NCBI GenBank assembly: GCA_963761705.1
Contig: CAVXHK010000002.1
Span: forward strand, 62,001 to 126,000
Length of the DNA stretch: 64,000 nucleotides
Direction of reading: 5' to 3'
Source: CAVVKW01 sp963761705
Lineage (GTDB): Bacteria > Verrucomicrobiota > Verrucomicrobiia > Chthoniobacterales > JAATET01
Shown: positions 38,684 to 47,547 of the stretch, piece by piece
Layout of the letters: each line of letters opens with the position of its first letter
How positions within the stretch are numbered: position 1 is the first letter of the stretch
The notes under the pieces: generated by a model
Databases searched by the model: none
Told to the model about the DNA's origin: nothing
Seen by the model: the letters and a program-made list of their open reading frames with translations, nothing else
Program-made: the position numbers and the translations under genes

Positions 38684-41235
38684 TCTTCTCGCTCACGGGC
38701 GGCTCGACCGGCGAGGTGCGCGAGCTCGACCTCGCCCGCAGCAACCGGATCGATCAGACTCCCGCTCCGGATCGGCTGACGCTCAACACCGGAAGCAGCC
38801 TGGCGGTGGGCAACGGTCTCTACGGCGCCACCACCACCGACCCGAACCCCGACAACGCGCGATTCAACGTCCAGGTGCTCAACGGCTCGACCCTGGCCCA
38901 CTCGACCCTCGACTCCACCCAGGGCAGCCAGGCGACGTTCAACGCGACCACCGTCGTGGACGTTCGCAGTGCGGTGCTCGACACGCTCGGCCGCAGCGTC
39001 CTTTCCGCCGAACGGCTCGTCTCCGGGTCCGGCAGTTTCACCATCGGGGCCGGCGGGACCGTCCGTTCCGACTCCACCGAGCTCTCGCAGTCGTCGTCTC
39101 TGTCCCCTCGCGGATTCACCGAGGTTCTGGCCGGCGGCACGGCCGACTTCGGAACGCTCGACCTGAACGACGTTTCGTTGCTCCGCATCAACGGCGGGGA
39201 TGTCACGGCTAACGACGTTACGATCCGCTCGGAAACGAGCGGCGTGCTGGTAGGCATCGAGCTGTTGTCGGGCAGCTTCCGCGCCGACAGCGTCCGCCTC
39301 GACTCCCTCCTGCGGCTGGTGGGGGGCACCTTCAGCGCCGAGAGCATCCAGGTCACCCGCGGTGTTGGCAATCTCCGGTGGTTCGACACCGACGTGACCA
39401 TCCGCAACGCCGGGCAGACCGACTTCATCGGCTCCCCCGGCCTCTTCGGCAACGACGAGTTCGTGCCGACCAACGGGTCGCTCACCTACGAGGGAGCGCT
39501 GACCCACCAGGACGATCTGTTCGTCCTCGGCCGGCTCGTCGCGCAAGAGGGAATCACGAATATCGGCACCTTCCAGGTCTTCGGCGGCTCCATCGACGGC
39601 GGAGTCGGCGGGATCGACAACTTCACCCGCATCACCCTCGATGACGGCACGATCGACGGCACGCTCCGCACCTTCGGAAACTCGTCGGTGGACGTGACGG
39701 GCGAATCCCGCCTGACCGGCGACGTCTCCGGCCGCGGCCGTTTCACCGGGACCGGCGACGCCATCTTCTCCGGAACCCTCGCTCCCGGCGACGATCTCGG
39801 GACGGCGACGATCGCCTTCACCGGCAACGTCGAGATCGATCTGGCCGGAACCATCGTTTTCGACCTGTTCGATCTCGACAACTTCGATCGCCTGACGATC
39901 GACGGCGTCCTGACGCTTTCGGGCGACCTCGAAGTCTCGCTCTTCGGCGACTACCGACCCACGGCTGGGGATCGCTACGACCTCGTGGACGCCGGCACGA
40001 TCCTCGTCGGCGCGAACGCCGGGTTCCTACTGCCCACGCTGGGTGCCGGCCTTGCCTGGGACACGTCCGCCTTCGCCGCGACCGGCACCCTCGCCGTCGT
40101 CGCCGTCCCCGAACCCGGCACGCTCGTCCTGCTTGCCCTCGGGGGCACGTTGCTCCTGGCTCGGCGACTTCGCGGGAGAAGCGCGAAGTCCGTGAACCCA
40201 AACGGGTCGGTCGTCGCCTTGGCACTCACCGGTTGCTTGACGCTGTCGACCGCGACGGCGCTTCGGGCCGACGTCTTCGGGAGCGGCACGAACGAGTTCA
40301 CGCTGGAATTCGTGACGGTCGGCGATCCGGGGAACCCCGCCGATCGTGGCACGACCGGCAGCTTTTTCGCTCAGTCCGGTGCGGTGACGAATCCCTTCCG
40401 GATGGGCACCTTCGAGGTCAGCCGGGCGAACGTGCTCGCCGCCAACGCCCCCGTCGCCTCCGGTGGAGGTGGCCTCGGGATCACGGTCTTCGATTACGAC
40501 CGCAACAACGTCGGTCGGGGCAACGGCGACAACCGACCCGCGTCGGGAATCTCCTGGTTCGAGGCGGCCCGATTCGTCAACTGGCTCAACACCAGTCACG
40601 GCCACTCCGCGGCCTACAAGTTCGACCTTCAGTCCGGCGATTCCGGCTACGACGCCAACGCCAGCAACCTCCTCTGGACCTCCGCCGACCCGGGCTACAA
40701 TCCGAGCAATCCCTTCCGGAACAGCAACGCGGTGTATTTCCTGCCGACCGAGAACGAGTGGTATAAGGCGGCGTTCTACAGCGGGAGCGGGGACACTTAC
40801 TTCGACTACGCCACCGGGAGTGATACCGCGCCGACGTCCGTCAGCGGCGGCACCCTGGCGAACACCGCGGTGTATCAACGCGGCAACTTCGCCGGTCCCG
40901 CTGCCGTCGACAACGCCGGCGGGCGAAGCTTCTACGGGACGGTCGGTCAGAACGGCAACGTCTTCGAGTGGACCGAAAGTCCTTCCGACGGGTTCATCGA
41001 CTCCGGCACCGAGACCCGGATTGCGCGCGGCGGACACTGGAACGCCCCGTTATTCTTTCTCGATTCGGCGCAACCCTTCACCACCGATCCGGCCCTGGAA
41101 CTTTCTTCCTTCGGCTTTCGCGTCGCCGCCGTCGCCGTCGCCGTCCCGGAACCCAAGTTCTTTGCCCTTCTGCCGCCCGCCCTCGCCGCCGCGCTCATTC
41201 TGGTGCGACTTCGACGACGTCGGAAAAATTCTTGA
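38566..41235 (+). CDS. PEP-CTERM module 2 (remainder) fused in frame to module 3 with FGE-sulfatase domain
   Basis: The GTG at 38566 is only the first start codon after the frameshift. Module 2 continues as repetitive beta-helix-like sequence ('GGSTFFANLVRGGQGSG', 'GVLTLSGDLEVSLFGDY') and ends with a PEP anchor, VPEPGTLVLLALGGTLLLAR (PEP codons 40108-40116). Without a stop it continues into a third signal-like segment ('ALALTGCLTLSTATALRA-D') and a formylglycine-generating-enzyme/sulfatase-modifying (SUMF1) fold: 'FRMGTFEVSRANVLAANA', 'ISWFEAARFVNWLN', 'YFLPTENEWYKAAFY', 'GNVFEWTES' and 'IARGGHWN'. It closes with a third PEP anchor, VPEPKFFALLPPALAAALIL then VRLRRRRKNS. A GTG at 40192 could start module 3 separately. 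Exported and anchored by an exosortase not in this window. Confidence 0.75.
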   Translation: MRFDGLSLAENGASGAINLNGGSTFFANLVRGGQGSGALIFSLTGGSTGEVRELDLARSNRIDQTPAPDRLTLNTGSSLAVGNGLYGATTTDPNPDNARFNVQVLNGSTLAHSTLDSTQGSQATFNATTVVDVRSAVLDTLGRSVLSAERLVSGSGSFTIGAGGTVRSDSTELSQSSSLSPRGFTEVLAGGTADFGTLDLNDVSLLRINGGDVTANDVTIRSETSGVLVGIELLSGSFRADSVRLDSLLRLVGGTFSAESIQVTRGVGNLRWFDTDVTIRNAGQTDFIGSPGLFGNDEFVPTNGSLTYEGALTHQDDLFVLGRLVAQEGITNIGTFQVFGGSIDGGVGGIDNFTRITLDDGTIDGTLRTFGNSSVDVTGESRLTGDVSGRGRFTGTGDAIFSGTLAPGDDLGTATIAFTGNVEIDLAGTIVFDLFDLDNFDRLTIDGVLTLSGDLEVSLFGDYRPTAGDRYDLVDAGTILVGANAGFLLPTLGAGLAWDTSAFAATGTLAVVAVPEPGTLVLLALGGTLLLARRLRGRSAKSVNPNGSVVALALTGCLTLSTATALRADVFGSGTNEFTLEFVTVGDPGNPADRGTTGSFFAQSGAVTNPFRMGTFEVSRANVLAANAPVASGGGGLGITVFDYDRNNVGRGNGDNRPASGISWFEAARFVNWLNTSHGHSAAYKFDLQSGDSGYDANASNLLWTSADPGYNPSNPFRNSNAVYFLPTENEWYKAAFYSGSGDTYFDYATGSDTAPTSVSGGTLANTAVYQRGNFAGPAAVDNAGGRSFYGTVGQNGNVFEWTESPSDGFIDSGTETRIARGGHWNAPLFFLDSAQPFTTDPALELSSFGFRVAAVAVAVPEPKFFALLPPALAAALILVRLRRRRKNS

Positions 41236-41282
41236 CCTCTTCCGAGCCAATCTCGAACGAACGCTGCACTGAACCCTTCAAC

Positions 41283-41561
41283 ATGAAAACTCATCTCTCG
41301 GATCCGATCCCTTCTGAAAGGAATTGCGCCGTGCGCCGTCGACGACCGGGTCCGTCTGATTTGCAGCACCGCGAGGTCCGCTACGTCATCGCCTACGAAC
41401 CTGACCGCCTGGTCTCGACGTCCGCCGTCCTTCTCGACGAACCCCCGTCGACCAACGTCCTGGCCACCCCCCTCTTCCAGCGATCCGCCACCCTCCCCGG
41501 CTTCACCCTCGTCTATTCCAACCCCTACTTCCGAATCCGCACCCCACCGATCGCTCCCTGA
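41283..41561 (+). pseudogene. Orphan C-terminal fragment of an STT3-like protein
   Basis: The 92-codon frame starts with 29 unrelated residues (MKTHLSDPIPSERNC...), then HREVRYVIAYEPDRLVSTSA and onward matches the last about 60 residues of the STT3-like protein at 34089-35726, at high but not perfect identity. It looks like the surviving tail of a second gene copy whose 5' part was lost or displaced by the PEP-CTERM/TetR block. It could still be translated from the ATG at 41283, but no TM or catalytic part remains. Confidence 0.7.
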
Positions 41562-41570
41562 GTTTTCAAC

Positions 41571-41645
41571 CGCAGATTCGCGCAGATTTCGCAGATTAGT
41601 GATCTCATTTCAGGAATCAAATCTGCGTCCCTCTGTTTAATCTGC
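41571..41645. repeat. AATCTGCG-type inverted intergenic repeat
   Basis: CGCAGATT/CGCAGATTT units appear three times (about 41572-41605) and the inverse AATCTGCG twice (about 41619-41646), flanking an AT-richer centre. The phrase type 'ACCGCAGATTNCGCAGATT' is common in intergenic DNA of diverse bacteria. It precedes the flavin reductase gene and can fold into a hairpin. Confidence 0.6.
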
Positions 41646-41669
41646 GGACAAAAGTATAGAACCGCCGCC

Positions 41670-43124
41670 ATGCAATACGATTACGACTTCGCCATCATCG
41701 GAGGCGGCAGCGCCGGATACGCCGCCGCCCGCACCGCCATCTCCGCCGGACTCAAGACCGCCGTCATCGAAGGCGGCGACGAGGTCGCCGGCCTCTGCAT
41801 CCTTCGCGGCTGCATGCCCAGCAAGACGCTGCTCGAATCCGCCAACCGCGCAAACGTCATTAAAAACGCCGCCGAGTTCGGCCTCCACGCCGAAAAGTTT
41901 TCCGCCGAACCCGCCGCCATCATCGCTCGGAAACGCCGCCTCATTTCGGAGTTCGCCGACTACCGCCGCGACCAACTCGAGACCGGGGACTTCGATTTCA
42001 TCCGCGCCCGCGCCACCTTCTCCGATCCCCACACGCTCGAGCTCACCGACGTCGCGGATGGCACCAGGCGCACCATCACGGCCCGCACGACCCTCATCGC
42101 CACCGGTTCCACGTTCAAGGAGGTGCCCATCCCCGGCCTCGAACACCCCGGCATCCTGACCAGTGACGACGTCCTCGACCTCACCGAACTTCCAGCCTCC
42201 ATGACCGTCCTCGGGGCCGGTCCCGTTGCCCTTGAGCTCGCCCACTACCTCCACGCCGTCGGCACCGCCGTCACCGTCATCCAGCGCAGCGACCAGGTCC
42301 TCAGCTGGTTCGACCCCGACATGACCAGCCCCGTCACCGAAGCCTACCGCGAGCGCGGCATGACCGTCCACCTCGGCACTCAGGTCACGAAGATCGAAGC
42401 GACCGCCGACGGCTACCGCGTGCACTTCGAGCGGGATGGGACCGCATCCTCGATCGACACCAGCGCCGTCCTCAATGGCCTCGGTCGCAAACCAAATCTC
42501 GACCCGCTCCGACTCGACCGCGCCAGCGTCGACCTTGCCAAGCAAGGTGTCGCCGTGCGCCCGACCATGCAGAGTGCCAGCGCTCCGCACGTTTTCGCCG
42601 CCGGCGACGTCTGCGGCCCGTTCGAGATCGTCCACCTCGCCGTCACCCAGGGCGAGATCGCCGCCCGCAACGCCGCCCGCTTCCTCCGCGGAGAACCCGC
42701 CGACACCTTTGAAGAAATGGATTACCGCCTCGCGCTCTTCGGAGTCTTCACCGAACCCCAAGTCGCCGCCGTCGGTCTCTCCGAGACCAACGCGAAGCGA
42801 AAGGGTATCCCCGTCGTGACCGCCAGCTACCCCTTCAACGACCACGGCAAAAGCCTGGTCATGGGAGAACTCCACGGCAGCGTGAAACTCCTCGCCAGCC
42901 CCGAAACCGGCGAGATCCTCGGCGGAGCCGTCACCGGCCCGCACGCCACCGACCTGATCCACGAGATCGTTGTCGCCATGGCCTTCCGCTCCACCGCCGC
43001 CCAACTCGCCACCATCCCGCACTACCACCCCACCCTCAGCGAAATCTGGACCTATCCCGCCGAGGACCTCGCCGACCAGATCGCCAGCTACCGCGCTGGC
43101 GACATCGTCCCGAGTCCCAGTTGA
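41670..43124 (+). CDS. Dihydrolipoamide dehydrogenase-like FAD disulfide oxidoreductase
   Basis: 484 aa, class I pyridine-nucleotide disulfide oxidoreductase. FAD site: IIGGGSAGYAAAR. Redox-active pair C43/C48 in GLCILRGCMPSK. NAD(P)H site: 'MTVLGAGPVALELAHYL'. 'VFAAGDVCG' closes the FAD domain. The C-terminal interface has 'HYHPTLSEIW', the His-Glu pair. Lipoamide dehydrogenases usually have CLNVGCIPSK; the CILRGCMPSK variant is seen in soluble transhydrogenase- and mercuric reductase-like relatives. No 2-oxo acid dehydrogenase genes are adjacent, so the substrate is uncertain. Confidence 0.87.
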   Translation: MQYDYDFAIIGGGSAGYAAARTAISAGLKTAVIEGGDEVAGLCILRGCMPSKTLLESANRANVIKNAAEFGLHAEKFSAEPAAIIARKRRLISEFADYRRDQLETGDFDFIRARATFSDPHTLELTDVADGTRRTITARTTLIATGSTFKEVPIPGLEHPGILTSDDVLDLTELPASMTVLGAGPVALELAHYLHAVGTAVTVIQRSDQVLSWFDPDMTSPVTEAYRERGMTVHLGTQVTKIEATADGYRVHFERDGTASSIDTSAVLNGLGRKPNLDPLRLDRASVDLAKQGVAVRPTMQSASAPHVFAAGDVCGPFEIVHLAVTQGEIAARNAARFLRGEPADTFEEMDYRLALFGVFTEPQVAAVGLSETNAKRKGIPVVTASYPFNDHGKSLVMGELHGSVKLLASPETGEILGGAVTGPHATDLIHEIVVAMAFRSTAAQLATIPHYHPTLSEIWTYPAEDLADQIASYRAGDIVPSPS

Positions 43125-43180
43125 CAAATCCCGCCCGTTTGGAATTCCCCATTTCAGATTTCGCACTAGAACTCTGAACC

Positions 43181-45969
43181 ATGCAGACCACCGCGGACCA
43201 GACCACCTCCGACTACATCGCCACTGGCATCGCCCGCATCGACGCCGACATCCGCACCCTCATCGACAGCCTCCGCGGCATCCTCGTCGACCTCGGCGAA
43301 CCCGACACCGCCGCCGCCCTCCCCTGGCGCACCGGCGGAACTTCGGAAACCAAGCCCCAACCTTCCACCGACACCGCCACCGAGCAGGCCTACTCCATCG
43401 CCTTCCAGCTCCTCAACATGGTCGAAGAAAACGCCGCCGGCCGCACCCGGCGCCTCCGCGAGCAATCCGACGACGCCGCCCGAAACCGCGGCACCTGGCC
43501 CTACTACCTAGCCCGGCTCCAAAAAGGCGGTTTTACCGGCGAGGCCATCGCCGGATTCCTCCCCACCGTCCGCGTCGAACCCGTCCTCACCGCGCACCCG
43601 ACAGAATCCAAACGCCCCGCCGTCCTCGCCCAGCACCGCGTCCTCCACGGTCTCCTCGAAAAAATCGACAACGCCGACCTGTCCAAGATCGAGCGCGCCC
43701 GACTCCACGAGACCCTCGAAGTCGCCCTCGAGCGACTCTGGCGTTCCGGCGAGATTCTCCTCGATAAACCTCAGATCTCCGCGGAGCGCACCGGCATTCT
43801 CTTCCATCTCCGCGAAGTCTTCCCCCGCTCGCTCCCTCTCGTCGACCAGCGTCTCATGGACGCCTGGGACGCCGCCGGATTCGACCGCAACCTGCTCGCC
43901 TCCCCGAGCCAATGGCCTCGCCTTCGCTTCGGCACCTGGGTCGGCGGCGATCGCGACGGCCACCCGCTTGTCACCGCCGACGTCACCCGCGAGACCCTCC
44001 AGGAGCTCCGCCGCAACGCCCTCGTCGTCCTCGACCAAGAACTCCTCGACCTCGCCGCCGCCCTCCCGCTCTCCAGCAGCGTCCAATCCCCGAGCGCCAG
44101 TCTCCAAGCCCGCATCGAGCAATATTCCGTTCTCCTCGGCTCCCGCGCCGACGCCATTCTCTCCCAACAACCCGACGAACCCTGGCGTCTCTTCGTCCTC
44201 CTTTGCCGTGCCCGCCTCCCGCTCGCCGACCACCGCGATGCGGACGCCGAGCTCCTCGACGCCCCTCACGCCTACCGTCACACCCGGGAACTCGACGACG
44301 ACCTCACCCTCCTCCACCATTCCCTGGCCGACATCGGAGCCAACCGCCTCGACCGCGCCGCCGTCTGGCCCGTCCGCCGCACCGTCGACATTTTTGGCTT
44401 CCACCTCGCCGCCCTCGACATCCGCCAGAACAGCACGTTCCACGACAAAGCCCTCGGACAGATCCTCGCCGCCGCCGACCTCCCCGGTGCCGACTTTGCC
44501 GATTGGCCCGAGGACAAACGACTCGAATTTCTCACCGCCGAGCTGCGTTCACCCCGCCCGTTCCTCTACGGCGACACCGGCATCGGCACCGAAGCCGACG
44601 CCGTCCTCGCCTGCTACGGCGTCCTCCGCTCCCACCTTCGTGACTACGGGTCCGAGGGCATCGGCTCGCTCATCATCTCGATGACCCGATCCCTCTCCGA
44701 CCTCCTCGTCGTCTACATCCTCGCCCGCGAAGCCGGCCTCACCCAATGGAAAGACGGCACCCTCGTCTGCGAGTTCCCCGTCGTCCCGCTCTTCGAGACC
44801 CAGGAAGATCTTCAGAAAAGCCCCGAACTCATGCGCGCCTTCCTCGCGCAACCCGTCACGGCCGCCAGCCTCGACCACCACCGCGTTCAGCGCCGCGCCG
44901 CCGCACCGCGCCCCGTGCAGCAGGTCATGATCGGATACTCCGACTCCAACAAAGACTGCGGCATCCTCGCTAGCCAGTGGACCCTCTACCGCGCCCAGCG
45001 AGAACTCACCGCCGCCGGTGACGAAAGCAAGGTCCAGATCCGCTTCTTCCACGGTCGTGGCGGCACCATCAGCCGCGGAGCGGCCCGACCCACCGATTCC
45101 TCGATGCCCTTCCCGACGGCACGATCCAGGCCGACTTCCGCCTCACCGAGCAGGGCGAGACCATCGCCCAAAAATACGGCACCCTCCCCATCGCCGCGCA
45201 CAACCTCGAACTCCTCGTCGGCGGCGTCACCGCCGTTTCCCTTGAACAAGCGGCCGGAAAAGTCCCGCCCCGCCCCGAGATCGATGCCATCTGGACGATC
45301 CTCGATCGCGCCAGCACGAAGACCTACCAGGACTTCATCCACTCCCCCGGCTTCATCGATTTCTACAGCCACGCCACCCCCATCGATGCCCTCGAAAACA
45401 CCCGCATCGGTTCCCGTCCCGCCCGCCGCACCGGCAAACGCTCCCTCGCCGACCTCCGCGCCATCCCGTGGGTTTTCAGTTGGAACCAATCCCGCACTTA
45501 CCTCCCCGGCTGGTTCGGCGTCGGTTCCGGCCTGCAAGCTCTCGCCAACGAAAACCCCGAACTCTTCGCCACCGTCCGCGAAGACATCCGCTCCCGCCCC
45601 GTCCTCTACTACGTCCTCACGAACGTCGAGACGAACCTCGCCAGCGCCGATCCGGCCATCATGACCGAATACGCCGCCCTCGTCCCCGATGCGGCGATCC
45701 GCGAAGAATTCCTCGGCCGCATTCTCGCCGAGTTCGAACTCACCAAAAAGATGTTGGACGAGATCTTCCAAGGCGCCGTCGAAACCCGCCGCCCCAGAAT
45801 GATCAAAACGTTGGAGCTGCGAGCCGACGCCCTCCTGGTCCTCCACCGCCGCCAAATCCAGCTCCTCAAAGAATGGCGAGCCGCCGACGGCGAAACCGCC
45901 AACGCCATTCTCCCCAGAGTCCTCCTTAGCATAAACGCCATCGCCAGCGGCCTCCGCACAACGGGCTAG
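43181..45969 (+). pseudogene. ppc: Phosphoenolpyruvate carboxylase with a single-base frameshift
   Basis: Reading across the break gives a protein of about 929 aa. PEPC adds bicarbonate to PEP to make oxaloacetate. Active-site markers: catalytic H139 in VLTAHPTESKRP, 'IGYSDSNKDCGILASQW' and 'FHGRGGTISRGA'. After RGA the first frame turns to nonsense (ending 45664). The expected GPTHRFLDALPDGTIQADF resumes one base off at about 45081-45084, where GCGGCCCGACC should be GCGGGCCCGACC. Everything after this is intact ('GSRPARRTG', 'IPWVFSWNQSRTYLPGWFGVG', to the final TG). Intact flanks make an assembly indel as likely as a real mutation. Confidence 0.88.
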
Positions 45970-46050
45970 GGGAACGCACGCGTCCCGCTTGCCGTCGTCG
46001 GCCCCGCGCCGACGACCCGTCCCCAACCGAGCGATGCGGGGCACTTCCCC
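45968..46050. repeat. REP-like element, GGGGAACGC type
   Basis: It begins GGGGAACGCACGCGTCCCGC, has a 9-bp hairpin (45994-46002 with 46008-46016), then the shared tail CCGTCCCCAACCGAGCG and GGGGCACTTCCCC. The start matches the left end of the transposase element in recG. Confidence 0.7.
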
Positions 46051-47445
46051 TCACCACACCCAATCCGCCGCCGCGTCCTCGGCCCGCTCCCCGTCCGCCC
46101 GCGCACCACTCCCCCCGTCATCCTCCTGATCCCACCCCACCGAATACAAAAGGTATCCCCGCTCCCCATCCGCCAGCCGATACCGCAAATCGCCCCCCGA
46201 GATCGGATCGCCCGGCACGTCCGCCCCGAGTTCCGCCAGCACCTCCGGCAATCGCCCCTCCCGCCGTCGAAACCGCTCGATCGCACACGCCGCCACCGCC
46301 AGATCCAACTTCGTCGCCCAATACGTGGTTCGTCGCGGGATTCTCGCGATCGCATCCATTGCGAGATAGGTCGCGGGGGTCCGAAAAAAATCGACCTTCC
46401 CCGCCCCCGCTATTTCCACCACACCCGAAACTTCATCGGCCGTTGCCGGCAACCCACCCGGCATCGCTGCCGCATCAATGACCCGCTGCATTAATTGCGA
46501 ATACCGCGCCCTGTCCTCACCGTTGAAGCCGCTGGGCCTCAGGATCCACCACAGGTGCGGGACCGTGACATTTTCCGCCATTACGCCCCGCACCGATTCT
46601 TCCAGCATCTGGCGCATTCCCCGTCCGCCCGTCCCACGCATGACATCGAGAAAAGCCGCCCGCTCACCTCGCAATCCATTCTGCAGAGAAACCAGCAAAT
46701 CGATCTCACCCAAGGCCGTCGAAATTATTCGCAACTCGTCCTCCGCCCACGCCTCAGCAGCAACCCCGAACTCCACGACCCCCACAGCGATTCCAATCAG
46801 CGAACAGCTCACCAGATGAGTAAGCACGTTCGAAGGCTCCGACGTCCGTTCGGCGAGATTCAGCAAAAGTAGAACGTCCTCCATCGCTTCCGGTCCCCGT
46901 CCCAAAACAACCCGCGCCCGCGCTTGAGCGTCCAGCGATTGCCCCAACGAAAGCAACGGAATCACCTGATCCACGTTCATCGCCACCCCCTTCGAGTAGT
47001 CGACCGGCCACGCTGTTCTCGGTCGAAGCGCCGCCGCCCGAATCTCGTCCCAAACGTCCTCCTCCCGAGCCACCTCCGCCAACACGACCCGAGCCGCCTC
47101 CTCGTCACTCCCACCAAAATCCGCCTCCACCGCTCGCGCGTAACCAGCCAGCCGCGAATCCCCCTTCGCCGCCTGCCCCACGAACTTCACCAAGCCATCC
47201 AACCGCCGCTCCCCCTTGGGCTTCGCAAAGATCTCCGCAAACACCGGCGCAACCGCGAAATTCTCATCGGGATCGACCGGTCCAGGCACCAAGTCTCCCA
47301 GGGTCAGCGGCTCACCTCTGGCCGTCAGCGCCGCTTCCACGTCCCGCCATTCCCGGCGCCCGCTCCAATTCACCACCAGGTAGAGTGCCACAACCCCAAG
47401 CCCAAAGACCAACCCGCCGATCCCAAAAAGCCTCCCCATCACCAA
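46051..47445 (-). CDS. Conserved hypothetical membrane-anchored protein, tandem paralogue 1
   Basis: 464 aa. One N-terminal TM helix (GLVFGLGVVALYLVVNWSG) is followed by a large, mostly helical extracytoplasmic domain. Paralogue hallmarks are 'ARGEPLTLGDL', 'NFAVAPVFAEIFAKP' and, near the C-terminus, 'DLAVAACAIERFRRREGRLP' and 'YLLYSVGWDQEDDGGS'. The last stretch resembles the C-terminal part of PVC type-II-secretion-like (GspG-like) hypotheticals. Function unknown. It is the last gene of an operon led by an ECF sigma factor, separated from paralogue 2 by a REP. Confidence 0.7.
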   Translation of the reverse strand: MVMGRLFGIGGLVFGLGVVALYLVVNWSGRREWRDVEAALTARGEPLTLGDLVPGPVDPDENFAVAPVFAEIFAKPKGERRLDGLVKFVGQAAKGDSRLAGYARAVEADFGGSDEEAARVVLAEVAREEDVWDEIRAAALRPRTAWPVDYSKGVAMNVDQVIPLLSLGQSLDAQARARVVLGRGPEAMEDVLLLLNLAERTSEPSNVLTHLVSCSLIGIAVGVVEFGVAAEAWAEDELRIISTALGEIDLLVSLQNGLRGERAAFLDVMRGTGGRGMRQMLEESVRGVMAENVTVPHLWWILRPSGFNGEDRARYSQLMQRVIDAAAMPGGLPATADEVSGVVEIAGAGKVDFFRTPATYLAMDAIARIPRRTTYWATKLDLAVAACAIERFRRREGRLPEVLAELGADVPGDPISGGDLRYRLADGERGYLLYSVGWDQEDDGGSGARADGERAEDAAADWVW

Positions 47446-47456
47446 AGACTAACCCC

Positions 47457-47540
47457 GGGGAGCGCGGCGCTTCCAGCCCGCCGTACCGGGCATCCCTGCC
47501 CGGCACCCGTCCCCAACCGAGCGAAGCGAGGCACTTCCCC
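47457..47540. repeat. REP-like element between paralogues 1 and 2
   Basis: GGGGAGCGCGGCGCTTCCAG..., hairpin CCGGGCA-TCCC-TGCCCGG (47486-47503), then CCGTCCCCAACCGAGCGAAG. Nearly identical to 49002-49078, consistent with duplication of a gene-plus-REP unit. Confidence 0.8.
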
Positions 47541-47547
47541 CCACCCA

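Noticed and set aside
41637..43166. 509-codon minus-strand frame opposite the FAD reductase
   Set aside because: GC-bias shadow composed of Gly/Glu/Asp/Val; the plus strand carries clear motifs.
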